Assembly: GCF_004361735.1 (NCBI RefSeq)
Contig: NZ_SNVV01000010.1
Coordinates: 1-64,000, forward strand
Length of the DNA: 64,000 bases
Direction: 5' to 3'
DNA from: Azoarcus indigens
GTDB taxonomy: Bacteria > Pseudomonadota > Gammaproteobacteria > Burkholderiales > Rhodocyclaceae
The notes under the pieces were generated by a model. That model did not search any database, was not told the DNA's origin, and saw nothing but the letters and a program-made list of their open reading frames with translations. This document shows positions 45,117-53,835 of the stretch, piece by piece. A program made the position numbers and the translations under genes. Each line of letters begins with the position of its first letter. Within the stretch, counting starts at the first letter, position 1.

Positions 45117-46693
45117 GCGCCCATGACGTCATCGTCGTCGGCAGCGGCATCAACTCGCTGGTGTGCGCCGGCGTGCTGGCCAAGCGCGGCAAGAAGGTGC
45201 TGGTGCTGGAGCGGGAGGCCGTGCTGGGCGGCTGCATCCGCAGCGAGGAACTGACCGCGCCCGGCTATCTGCACGACACCCTGTCCGCCGCGCATCCGCT
45301 GTTCGTGACCTCGCCCGGCTATGCCGAGCTGAAGGACGGGCTGCACGCCAACGGACTGGACTACTGCAACAACAACACCCCCACCGGCGTGCTGCTGCCG
45401 GACGGCCGCTCGCTCATCCTGCGCCGCGACCGCGCCGCCAACATCGCGGCGATGAACGCGCTGGCCACCGGCGATGGCGACAGCTACGCCGAGGCGATGG
45501 CCTTCATCGAGCAGAACGCGCCCTTCATCTTCGCCATGCTGGGCAGCGAGCTGTGGAGCAAGGACATCGCCAAGACGGTGGCGGGGCGGGTGTGGAAGCA
45601 GGGCGCGCATGAAACCCTGGCCTTCTTCGGCCCGGCGATGCAGAGCGGCCGCGCCTGGCTGGAAGCGCGCTTCAAGTCGGACCTGGTGCATGCGCTGCTG
45701 GCGCCGTGGATACTGCACACCGGCCTGGGGCCGGAGAGCGCCATGTCGGCGCTGATGGCGCAGGTCATCGCCTTCTCCATCGAGGCGGTGGGCGTGCCGC
45801 TGGTGAAGGGCGGCAACGCGCGCACGGTGGACGCCTTCCGCGCCATCATCGAGGCCGGCGGCGGCCGCCTCGAAACCGGCGCCGACGTCGCCGAAGTGCT
45901 GGTGCAGAACGGCCGCGCCCGTGGCGTGCGCACCAGCGACGGCCGCATCTTCGAGGCCGCGCAGGTGGTGTGCAACGTCACCCCCACCCAGCTCTACGGC
46001 CGCCTGCTGGCGTCGGCGCACACCACCGAGCCGCTGCGTCGCCAGGCGGCGGAATACCGCTACGGCAAGGGCAACATGCAGATCCACCTCGCCCTGTCGG
46101 AGCCGCCGCAGTGGGCCGATCCGGCGCTGCGCGAGATCACCTACCTGCACCTCACCGCCGGGCTGGACGGGGTGTCGCGCGCGGTGAACGAAGCCGAACG
46201 CGGCCTGCTGCCGGCCGACGGCACCATCTGCGTCTCCCAGCCCACCGCGCTGGACCCCTCGCGTGCGCCCGCCGGCGGCTGGGTGATGTGGATACAGCTG
46301 CCGGAATGCCCGCGTGAAATCCGCGGCGACGCCGCCGGCGAGATCGCCGCCCCGGCCGACGGCCGGTGGACCGAGGAAGTGCGCGAGCGCTACGCTGACC
46401 GCATCCTCGCCCGCATCGCTCAGCATGTGCCCAACCTCATGGGCAGCATCGTCGGCCGCAAAGTGATCTCGCCGGGCGACCTGGCGAGCATGAACATCAA
46501 CCTGGTCGGCGGCGATCCCTACTCCGGCGAGTGCTCGCTGAGCCAGTACCTGTTCTGGCGCCCGCTCGCCGGGGCGAAGAACCACGCCACGCCGGTGAAG
46601 GGCCTGTACCACATCGGCGCCTCCACCCATCCGGGGCCGGGGCTGGGCGGGGTGTCGGGCTTCCACGTCGCCAACGCGCTGGCGAAGGGCTGA
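45113..46693 (+). CDS. FAD/NAD(P)-dependent oxidoreductase, CrtI/PYROXD2-like
   Basis: This 526-residue flavoprotein has an N-terminal dinucleotide-binding motif (VIVVGSGINSLVCAGVLAKRG, with a following acidic LVLEREAVLGGC) and a C-terminal amine-oxidase/phytoene-desaturase-type FAD end (GLYHIGASTHPGPGLGGVSG). No carotenoid genes are nearby, so a desaturase or dehydrogenase role on a cyclic intermediate of the neighbouring catabolic pathway is more likely (inference). It is preceded by a tandem XylS-type operator and a coupled short ORF. Confidence 0.87.
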   Translation: MSAHDVIVVGSGINSLVCAGVLAKRGKKVLVLEREAVLGGCIRSEELTAPGYLHDTLSAAHPLFVTSPGYAELKDGLHANGLDYCNNNTPTGVLLPDGRSLILRRDRAANIAAMNALATGDGDSYAEAMAFIEQNAPFIFAMLGSELWSKDIAKTVAGRVWKQGAHETLAFFGPAMQSGRAWLEARFKSDLVHALLAPWILHTGLGPESAMSALMAQVIAFSIEAVGVPLVKGGNARTVDAFRAIIEAGGGRLETGADVAEVLVQNGRARGVRTSDGRIFEAAQVVCNVTPTQLYGRLLASAHTTEPLRRQAAEYRYGKGNMQIHLALSEPPQWADPALREITYLHLTAGLDGVSRAVNEAERGLLPADGTICVSQPTALDPSRAPAGGWVMWIQLPECPREIRGDAAGEIAAPADGRWTEEVRERYADRILARIAQHVPNLMGSIVGRKVISPGDLASMNINLVGGDPYSGECSLSQYLFWRPLAGAKNHATPVKGLYHIGASTHPGPGLGGVSGFHVANALAKG

Positions 46694-46779
46694 CGGAACT
46701 CAGGGCCGGGCGTCGTTTCTGCCCGGCCCGTTCCTGGCCCATCTCCGGCCGGGATCAGGGCCGCGCTCGCCGCCGCGGT

Positions 46780-47457
46780 TCAAGCGCAGCGGCGATTCCG
46801 CTTGCCACGCGAGATCTTATCCAGCAGCGCTTCACGATCCGGCGCGACGCCGGCGTAGTAGGTGATGAGCCAGTCGACCAGCATCTCTTCGCCTGGGTAG
46901 AAATAGTCCTCCGACGTGCTGGTTTTTCTCGGCGTACGGTTGGCAATGGCGTCGACGGCTGCGCACGCTTCATGGCCAACAGGCAGGCCGCCGGCTTCGT
47001 CGCTGCAGTGTGCCAGTTGCCAGGCGATTTCTTTCAGGTGCGCCTGGGCGCTGCGGTGGGCACGCAGGAAGAAGCGGAATGCATGGTGATGCGCCAGAAA
47101 GCGAGCGATCGGCGCTTGAGGATGCAGCGCCATGCCGGCCTCGTTGGCGGCAAAAGCCATCTCATTGGCGAGGCGTTCGATCAGCGCGTTGATGAAGCCG
47201 GCCGCATCCCCTTTCTTCAGTCCGGTGAACACCATCGCGTAGCGGGTGCGCAACTCCATCGCCAGCACGCAGGGCTTGCGGCGCAGCCGTACGAGGTGGA
47301 CCAGCCATTGCTGCACCGGTGCGGCCCCGGTGCGCAGCGCGGCGGCGTCCTCGTCCGGGTCGGGCGAGGGGGCGGGCGTCACCAGCGTCTCCACCCCATG
47401 TCGCGCGGCGGGCTCGAGGAAGTCGGCGAAGGCCCTGGAGCAGTTGAAGATCAGCAT
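46780..47457 (-). CDS. DUF6933-like protein of unknown function
   Basis: This 225-residue protein starts MLIFNCSRAFADFL, a pattern I associate with the DUF6933 family; it has no signal peptide or membrane segment. The middle (QQWLVHLVRLRRKPCVLAME) is also family-like. Its ATG lies inside the 3' end of a decayed hsdR-type fragment. Function is unknown and it appears unrelated to the catabolic genes on either side, so it probably arrived with the hsdR remnant. Confidence 0.65.
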   Translation of the reverse strand: MLIFNCSRAFADFLEPAARHGVETLVTPAPSPDPDEDAAALRTGAAPVQQWLVHLVRLRRKPCVLAMELRTRYAMVFTGLKKGDAAGFINALIERLANEMAFAANEAGMALHPQAPIARFLAHHHAFRFFLRAHRSAQAHLKEIAWQLAHCSDEAGGLPVGHEACAAVDAIANRTPRKTSTSEDYFYPGEEMLVDWLITYYAGVAPDREALLDKISRGKRNRRCA

Positions 47458-47740
47458 TTCAGCCTGGCCAGGGCTGTGCCCAGCTCGTCAGTTCGCAGCC
47501 ACCCGGCTGTCTCCTGCCGCAGGCCTTGCAGCCAGGCGTTGGCCTTGGGCGGCTGGTAAAGCAGATCGTCCGGCTGCCAGCCGGCCTTCGGTGGGCCTTG
47601 TTGCCGCGCACGACGACGCGGCCATCGGTGAGATTCACCTCTTCGCGCATCTGCACATCGGTGCGCCAGCCACCCGCGGCGATGGCGGGCGTGATGAACC
47701 TGGTGCAGATATCGCGTTCGGACAGCGCCTTTTTATCCAT
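47451..47740 (-). pseudogene. Type I restriction HsdR N-terminal remnant
   Basis: The first 50 codons (MDKKALSERDICTRFITPAI, then REEVNLTDGRVVVRG) match the N-terminus of EcoKI-type restriction subunits, normally about 1000 residues. Similarity ends near 47590, where the frame continues into Pro/Arg-rich sequence. In the next frame a different coding-like tail runs from 47588 to a stop at 47451 (beginning KAGWQPDDLLYQPPKANAWL). This is a fusion scar of two broken genes; no hsdM or hsdS is nearby. Confidence 0.65.
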
Positions 47741-47887
47741 GAGCCCGTGTGTTTGCCGTATTCATCCGCGAAGCGGAATGATACCAACACGGGTTTTTGA
47801 TGCGATCCGGATGCTGGGCCGCCGCCGTGGCGATGGGAGGGCGGCGGTTTGTCCGGATGGCGGCTGGGCGGTGTTGCGCGGGGCGCG

Positions 47888-48720
<833 letters not shown>

Positions 48721-48724
<4 letters not shown>

Positions 48725-49332
48725 GCGGATTTCCCCTGCGCGCTCAGCGCGGCGAGCGCGCCTTCCACGTCGCTGACCTCGGCGATCAGCTTCATGCTGG
48801 CGAGCGCATTGTCATGGGCGGAGCCGGCGGCGGCGCAGGCATCGGCGGCCACGGTGACTTCGAAGCCGCGGTCGGCGGCGTCACGCACGGTGCTTTCCAC
48901 CACCGAGTGGGTGGCGATGCCGCCGATCACCAGCCGGGTGGCGCCGAGCAGGCGCAGCAGCGCTTCCAGCTCGGTGCCGTAGAAGGCGCTGATGCGGTTG
49001 TGCTTGAAGGCGAACTCGCGCGGGCTGTCTGGCAGCGGCGCGAGTTCGGCGAAGAATTCGGAGCCCCAGTGGCCGTCGCGCACCGCGCCAATTTCCGCCG
49101 TCTTGCGGAAGATGGGGGTGTTGCGGGCGAGGTCGGCGTAGTCCGGGCGGAAGGCCATGCGCACGTGGATGACGGGCCACCCGCGTTCGCGGGCGCCCGC
49201 CAGCAGCCGCCCGGCGGCGGCGATGAGGCGGGCGCGCGCCGGATCGTCCTCACTGAGGCCCACACGGATGCGGCCCTCGGGGTGCAGCTGGTCGTTCTGG
49301 TAGTGCAGAGCGAGGACAACCGGCGCTGTCAT
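48721..49332 (-). CDS. Isochorismatase-fold protein with altered catalytic triad
   Basis: This 203-residue protein has the isochorismatase/cysteine-hydrolase fold (ALHYQNDQLHPEG, FKHNRISAFYGTELEALL, GGIATHSVVESTVRDA). By eye, all three classical catalytic positions differ: the Asp of the DMQND motif is His in ALHYQND, the Lys four residues before SAF is His, and the Cys of the TxxCV motif is Val in ATHSVV. A standard amidase mechanism is therefore unlikely. The ATG at 49332 follows GGGAGGGCAG. It is co-transcribed with the dioxygenase and SDR genes. Confidence 0.85.
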
Positions 49333-49484
49333 GTTTCTGCCCTCCCGTCCAGGCGCACCGGAGCGCCGGCTTTGCGCAGCCGGCTCGTTACGCAGGCGCG
49401 GAGCGGGGCGCCGCGAAACCCCTGCTCCACCCTCCCCAGGGGAGGGGCGCACTTTCCTTCGGGCGGCCGTGCGGACGCGCGCAT

Positions 49485-50021
49485 TTAGATGAACACCTCG
49501 AGGTTGGCGAACACGTCGTCGCAATTCACCAGGTTCACCCGCTTGAGCACGATCTTCCAGCCGCCGTCTTCGGTGGCCGCCAGCTTGTGGAACACCGAGC
49601 CGGCGAGCTGGCGCTGGTCGATGCGCCATTCGGTGAGCTGCAACGTGGAGCGCACGATGAGGTGGCCGGCGGCGTCCAGGCCTTCGATGGTGATGTTGCC
49701 GACGAGGTGGGCGCTGCGGGTGAGCGGCTGCTGCGACCAGTTGCGGGCGTTCTCGACGCGGCGCACGCGTACCTCGCGCAGCATCTTGTCTTCCCAGAAC
49801 AGGGAGATCTGCTCGAAGGGGTTGGCCTGGTCGTGGAAGCGCGGCACCCAGTAGCGGCCGTCTTCGGTCCACAGCGCCAGCCATTCGGCGAACTTGCGTT
49901 CGTCGAGCAGGCGGGCTTCGCGGAACAGGAACTGCTCGACGCCACGGATGGCTTCCAGCGACAGGGTGGCGCCGGCGACCGGCGTGGTGGAGACGTCGAA
50001 ACTACGATCAAGCAGCTGCAC
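49485..50021 (-). CDS. Aromatic-ring-hydroxylating dioxygenase, beta subunit
   Basis: This 178-residue protein is the small structural subunit of a Rieske oxygenase (SnoaL/NTF2-like fold), with the typical FLFREARLLDERKFAEWLALW and EDGRYWVPRF. It starts with GTG 50021 preceded by GGAGGCCGACC and overlaps the alpha subunit's stop. Presence of a beta subunit implies an alpha3-beta3 enzyme as in benzoate/anthranilate-type dioxygenases. The 49333-49484 spacer before the next gene holds no clear element. Confidence 0.93.
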   Translation of the reverse strand: MQLLDRSFDVSTTPVAGATLSLEAIRGVEQFLFREARLLDERKFAEWLALWTEDGRYWVPRFHDQANPFEQISLFWEDKMLREVRVRRVENARNWSQQPLTRSAHLVGNITIEGLDAAGHLIVRSTLQLTEWRIDQRQLAGSVFHKLAATEDGGWKIVLKRVNLVNCDDVFANLEVFI

Positions 50022-51360
50022 GGTCGGCCTCCTTGTTGTCAGCCTGGGTGGGAGTCTTGGCGGGGTTCAGCATGTACTGCTTCCAGGCGGCGAACTGGTT
50101 GCGCATCGGCAGTTCGCTGGTGCCGTTGGTGGACACCATGCCGTCCGGCGTTTCCTTGTCGGTGCCGAGGTAGCGGTGCAGGCTCACCCAGTCGCCGCCG
50201 CGGGTCTGGTTGCCTTCCTGGCAGCGCTTGTACACCTCGACGTCGTCCGGCATGACGTTGGAGGAGGGCGAGTTGATCAGGTTGGCGTAGGTCAGCGCAC
50301 GGTCGAACACCGCGTCCGGCGCGCCCTTCAGGCGGAAGGTCTGGATCTCGATCATGGTGCGGTCCACGCTGATCGGGCGGATCACGCGGAATTGCTGGAA
50401 CACCGTGTGCGGCGAGCCGCTGCCGTAGATGATGGTGTTGTGGCGGTTCATGCCCATGATCTGGCGCGCCTTCTCTTCGCCGTAGGCTTCGGTGAGCACC
50501 GCAAAGTGCTCGCGCGACACCGGGTCGCGGGTGGCGGCGGCCGGGTCGAAGATGGCTTCCATGTAGCCGTGGCCGTTGTGGTAGGCGCGCAGCTCCAGCT
50601 TTTCCCAGAATTCGTAGGGCTCGCCGTTGCCGTCCATGATCAGCAGCTCAAAGGGCATTTCGCCGATTTCCTTGGCTTCCTCGCGCGCGGCGACGAAGGA
50701 GGATTCATGGGTGACGCGGGCGTGCATGGTGTCGTGCAGGTTCTCGTAGAACACCTTCCAGTTCGATTTCTGCATGACGCGGAAGGTGCCGCCGGCCACT
50801 TCCACCTCGCCCACCGGCGAGCGCTCGCACAGGTTGTCGATGGAGGAGGCGACGCCGCCGAGGAAGGTCTTGAGGTCCGGGCCTTCGGCCGACTGGCTGG
50901 CGAAGACGAAGCCGCGGTAGCTGTCGACGCGGGCCACCGCCTTCATCGAGAAGTCGGGGTTGGCGGGGTCGTAGCAGGTGCCTTCCAGGCCGTTCTTCAG
51001 CGGCAGCGACAGATGCGAGCCGTCGAGCTTGAAGGTCCAGGCGTGGTAGGGGCAGCGGAAGAACTTGCCGGTACAGCCATCGCCATCGGGCACGACCTTG
51101 GCGCCCTTGTGCGGGCAGCGGTTGTACACCACGTGCACCTTGCCGTCGGCGGCGCGGACCATGATGACGTCCTGGTCGCCGATGCGGGTGGTGTGGTAGT
51201 CGCCGGTCTTCTTCACCTGGCTTTCATGGCCGACGTAGATCCAGGCCTGGCCGTAGATGCGCTCCATCTCCAGGGCGAAGATCTCGGGGTCGGTGTACAC
51301 GCGCTTGTGCACGCTGTCGTCGCGCACCATGGCGGCAAGCGCTTCGGTGGTCAGACTCAT
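50008..51360 (-). CDS. Aromatic-ring-hydroxylating dioxygenase, alpha subunit (Rieske)
   Basis: This 450-residue catalytic subunit has a Rieske [2Fe-2S] site with CPHKG (Cys82, His84) and CPYHAW (Cys103, His106), and a mononuclear iron site in ENLHDTMHARVTH, giving the D-x2-H-x4-H pattern. It should add O2 to an aromatic ring to give a cis-diol. The second position of the Rieske motif reads HK rather than the usual HR. ATG 51360 follows CAGGAGAGCAGCC. The AraC/XylS-type regulator and Liv-type importer point to an aromatic carboxylate substrate; the exact compound is unknown. Confidence 0.93.
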   Translation of the reverse strand: MSLTTEALAAMVRDDSVHKRVYTDPEIFALEMERIYGQAWIYVGHESQVKKTGDYHTTRIGDQDVIMVRAADGKVHVVYNRCPHKGAKVVPDGDGCTGKFFRCPYHAWTFKLDGSHLSLPLKNGLEGTCYDPANPDFSMKAVARVDSYRGFVFASQSAEGPDLKTFLGGVASSIDNLCERSPVGEVEVAGGTFRVMQKSNWKVFYENLHDTMHARVTHESSFVAAREEAKEIGEMPFELLIMDGNGEPYEFWEKLELRAYHNGHGYMEAIFDPAAATRDPVSREHFAVLTEAYGEEKARQIMGMNRHNTIIYGSGSPHTVFQQFRVIRPISVDRTMIEIQTFRLKGAPDAVFDRALTYANLINSPSSNVMPDDVEVYKRCQEGNQTRGGDWVSLHRYLGTDKETPDGMVSTNGTSELPMRNQFAAWKQYMLNPAKTPTQADNKEADRAAA

Positions 51361-51389
51361 GGCTGCTCTCCTGATGACAAGGTTATTGG

Positions 51390-52337
51390 TTAAAGCTCGA
51401 GCACCAGCCGCTCGGACCGGGCACGGGAAACACAGGTACAAAAGCCGCCTTCCTTGCGCTCGCGCTCGGACAGGCAGATGTCGCGGTGGTCGGCCTCGCC
51501 ATCCAGCACCTTGGCGACGCAGATGCCGCATTCGCCGCGGCGGCAGTCGAACATCGGGTCGAGGCCGGCTTCCTCCATCACGTCCATCACCGTCTTGCCC
51601 ACCGGCACTTCCAGGGTGACGCCGCTGGTGCTGAGTTCCACGGTGAAGGGGCGGTCGCCGGCTTCATCCAGCGCGCCGGTGAAGAGTTCGCAGTGCAGGT
51701 TGGCGTCCGCCCAGCCGAGCTGGCGGCCGGTATCCAGTACCGCGGCGATGAAGCCCTTGGGGCCGCAGACGTAGAGGTGTCGGCCGGCGGCCGGCGCGGC
51801 TATGACTTCGGCCAGCGGCATGCCCTTGGCGGGATCGCCGCCGTCGAACCAGCAGCGCGCGTGCTCCAGCGCCTCGACCTCGGTGCAGTAAGCGGCGCGC
51901 TCGCGGTCGCGGGCGGCGTAGTGCATGGCGTAGCGCTTGCCGGCGGCGGCCAGCGCCCGCGCCATACAGAGGATGGGGGTGATGCCGATGCCGCCGGCGA
52001 ACAGCAGGTGTTCCTCGGCGGCCTCTTCCAGCGGAAAGAGGTTTTTCGGCGGCGACACTTCCACCACCTCGCCCACGCTCAGGCTGTGTACCCAGCGCGA
52101 ACCACCGGTGCCTTCGGCTTCCAGCTGCACCGCGATTTCCAGCGCATCGCCGCCGCTCGCCGGGGTCACCAGCGAGTAGGCGCGGCGCAGCGGGCGCTCG
52201 CCCGGCACATGCAGTTCGATATGGGCGCCAGCGGTGTAGTCCGGCGCCGGGGTGCCGTCGGTGGTGCGCAGGATGAGCCTGCGGATCAGCGGGGTGAGCG
52301 TGTCGATCTGGTCGACGCGCAGGGAAAGCGGGGTCAT
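51390..52337 (-). CDS. Dioxygenase reductase, phthalate-dioxygenase-reductase type
   Basis: This 315-residue protein passes electrons from NAD(P)H through FMN to a [2Fe-2S] centre. The domain order is flavin-binding (LRRAYSLVTPA about residue 60), nucleotide-binding (LFAGGIGITPIL about residue 110; YVCGPKGF) and C-terminal ferredoxin (CRRGECGIC plus a later Cys). This order is that of VanB/phthalate dioxygenase reductase. Such reductases usually serve single-subunit oxygenases; pairing with an alpha-beta enzyme is less common. It is the first gene of the operon and starts 93 bases downstream of the half-sites at 52410-52444. Confidence 0.92.
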   Translation of the reverse strand: MTPLSLRVDQIDTLTPLIRRLILRTTDGTPAPDYTAGAHIELHVPGERPLRRAYSLVTPASGGDALEIAVQLEAEGTGGSRWVHSLSVGEVVEVSPPKNLFPLEEAAEEHLLFAGGIGITPILCMARALAAAGKRYAMHYAARDRERAAYCTEVEALEHARCWFDGGDPAKGMPLAEVIAAPAAGRHLYVCGPKGFIAAVLDTGRQLGWADANLHCELFTGALDEAGDRPFTVELSTSGVTLEVPVGKTVMDVMEEAGLDPMFDCRRGECGICVAKVLDGEADHRDICLSERERKEGGFCTCVSRARSERLVLEL

Positions 52338-52382
52338 GAACAAAGCTCCGTGAAATGCCGCCGGCTGTGCCAGCGAGGAAAA

Positions 52383-52388
52383 ATTTAT
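52383..52388 (-). promoter_or_regulatory. Possible -10 box of the dioxygenase operon
   Basis: TAAATT on the minus strand begins exactly 21 bases after the end of the proximal XylS-type half-site, the same distance as the AAGAAT box found after the plus-strand pair (52698-52703). Confidence 0.35.
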
Positions 52389-52409
52389 TCGTCCCGGCGG
52401 TAGGGGAAT

Positions 52410-52444
52410 AGCCGCGATTGGCAGCACTTGTCCGCTTATTGCAC
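52410..52444 (-). promoter_or_regulatory. Tandem XylS-type operator of the dioxygenase operon
   Basis: On the minus strand TGCAATAAGCGGACA (52444-52430) and TGCCAATCGCGGCTA (52424-52410) are 15-bp half-sites separated by five bases, 20 bases start to start. Both fit TGC-N6-CGG[AC][CT]A, and the first also has the TGCA of the XylS consensus. They lie directly upstream of the reductase gene. Confidence 0.65.
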
Positions 52445-52629
52445 CGCCGCGGTGCGGGCCGCCGGGCGGCCGGCTCCTGCAGGGGTGGAAATCGGCTGCT
52501 GGCAGTGCGGTGGAGGAGGGCCGCCGGCAGGGCGTGGCGCCAGACTGCGTATGGATTTGCCGCTTGCGGGCCGGGGCGGCGGCGGCGGCCCGGCCCGCAA
52601 GGTGTGCGCTGCAGCGCCGATTTGGTGCT

Positions 52630-52676
52630 TGCCTGATTCGGACAAAGCGGTTTTTGCAGCTTGCCTATTCCGGATA
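52630..52676 (+). promoter_or_regulatory. Paired XylS-type half-sites of the ABC transporter operon
   Basis: TGCCTGATTCGGACA (52630-52644) and TGCCTATTCCGGATA (52662-52676) lie in an extended direct repeat (GCTTGCCT...CGGA) and are 32 bases apart, one helical turn more than the other two pairs. They point toward the livH-type gene. Apart from these and the minus-strand pair, the 52338-52914 gap contains only a GC palindrome near 52441-52456 and a doubtful short ORF. Confidence 0.6.
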
Positions 52677-52797
52677 GTCCCTGCCGGGAAATTCCCCAAG
52701 AATCGTTTTCAGGCTGGCGGGAAAGCAATCCCCCCGAACGCCGGGCTAGCCCGGCAAAGAGGCCGCGCAGCGGGCCGCTCCCAATGGAGAGATCAAC

Positions 52798-52890
52798 TTG
52801 AAAGCAGAAGCATCGATTGCGGAGAGCCGCCGCGGCAGTGTTGCGCCGGCCCCTTCCTGTAGCCCTTGTTTCCGCATGCGGACTGCCTGA
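52798..52890 (+). CDS. Doubtful 30-residue ORF before the transporter operon
   Basis: A TTG start at 52798 follows GGAGAGATCAAC and reads 30 codons (MKAEASIAESRRGSVAPAPS and ten more, with two Cys) before TGA. There is no recognisable family and the composition is unremarkable. It could be a leader peptide or chance. Confidence 0.2.
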   Translation: MKAEASIAESRRGSVAPAPSCSPCFRMRTA

Positions 52891-52914
52891 CGGCGGACAC
52901 GGCGGAGAACGGCA

Positions 52915-53835
52915 ATGGACAGCATTTTCATCATCGAGCAGTTGATCAACGGCATCGGCTACGGCCTGATGCTGTTCCTGCTCGCTGCGGGCCTGACCCT
53001 GGTGTTCGGGGTCATGGATACGATGAACCTGGCGCACGGCACCCTCTTCATGTTCGGTGCCTACATCGCCGCCACCGTGCATGAGGCCAGCCATTCCTTC
53101 CTGGCGGCGGTGCTGTGCGGCGTGCTGGTCACCATGCTGATCGGCGCGCTGCTGGAGGTGACGCTGATGCGCCGCCTCTACAAGCGCAACCACCTCAACC
53201 AGGTGGTGGCCACCTTCGGCGTGATCCTGCTCGCCGATGACTTCGTCAAGTGGATGTGGGGCGCCTCGCCCATCATGGCGTCCACCCCGGCCGCGCTCGC
53301 GGGCCCGGTGCAGCTGCTGCCGGACCTGCCCTATCCCTCCTACCGCCTGTTGATCCTGGTGGCGGGCGTGGTGGCGGCGCTGGCGCTGTACGTTGTGGTG
53401 AACCACACCCGGTTGGGCATGCTGGTGCGCGCCGGTGCTTCGGACCGGCCGATGGCCGAGCTGATGGGCGTGCGGGTGCAGTCGGTATTCACCCTGGTGT
53501 TCGTGATTGGTGCCGCGCTGGCCGGCGTGGCCGGCGCCTTGATGGGGCCGCTGACCTCGGTGCAGATCGGCATGGGCGAGGGCATTCTGATTCCGGCGCT
53601 GGTGGTGATCGTGATCGGCGGCATCGGCTCGGTGCGCGGCTCCTTCGTCGCCGCCATGCTGGTCGGCGTGGTGGATACCGCCGGCCGCGCCTTCGTGCCG
53701 CCGCTGCTGCGCGAGGTGATGGCGCCGGCGCTGGCGGCCGACGTGGGCCCGGCGCTGGCCGGCATCGCCATGTATGTGTTGATGGCGGTGGTTCTTTGCT
53801 TCAAGCCGGGCGGCCTGTTCCCGGCCAGGGGATGA
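52915..53835 (+). CDS. ABC importer permease, LivH type
   Basis: This 306-residue inner-membrane permease has about eight hydrophobic segments and the LivH-family motif LTLVFGVMDTMNLAHGTLFMFGAY near residue 25. It pairs with the LivM-type permease encoded next (ATGA overlap). It is the first gene of a complete H-M-G-F-K importer operon. Liv-type importers beside aromatic catabolic genes often carry aromatic acids, which fits the dioxygenase operon transcribed away from the same control region. Confidence 0.93.
   Translation: MDSIFIIEQLINGIGYGLMLFLLAAGLTLVFGVMDTMNLAHGTLFMFGAYIAATVHEASHSFLAAVLCGVLVTMLIGALLEVTLMRRLYKRNHLNQVVATFGVILLADDFVKWMWGASPIMASTPAALAGPVQLLPDLPYPSYRLLILVAGVVAALALYVVVNHTRLGMLVRAGASDRPMAELMGVRVQSVFTLVFVIGAALAGVAGALMGPLTSVQIGMGEGILIPALVVIVIGGIGSVRGSFVAAMLVGVVDTAGRAFVPPLLREVMAPALAADVGPALAGIAMYVLMAVVLCFKPGGLFPARG

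Noticed and set aside
52338-52914. Sigma-54 promoter for the catabolic operons
   Set aside because: No match to the GG-N10-GC core with proper flanks was found, and the activator is AraC-type, not an enhancer-binding protein.
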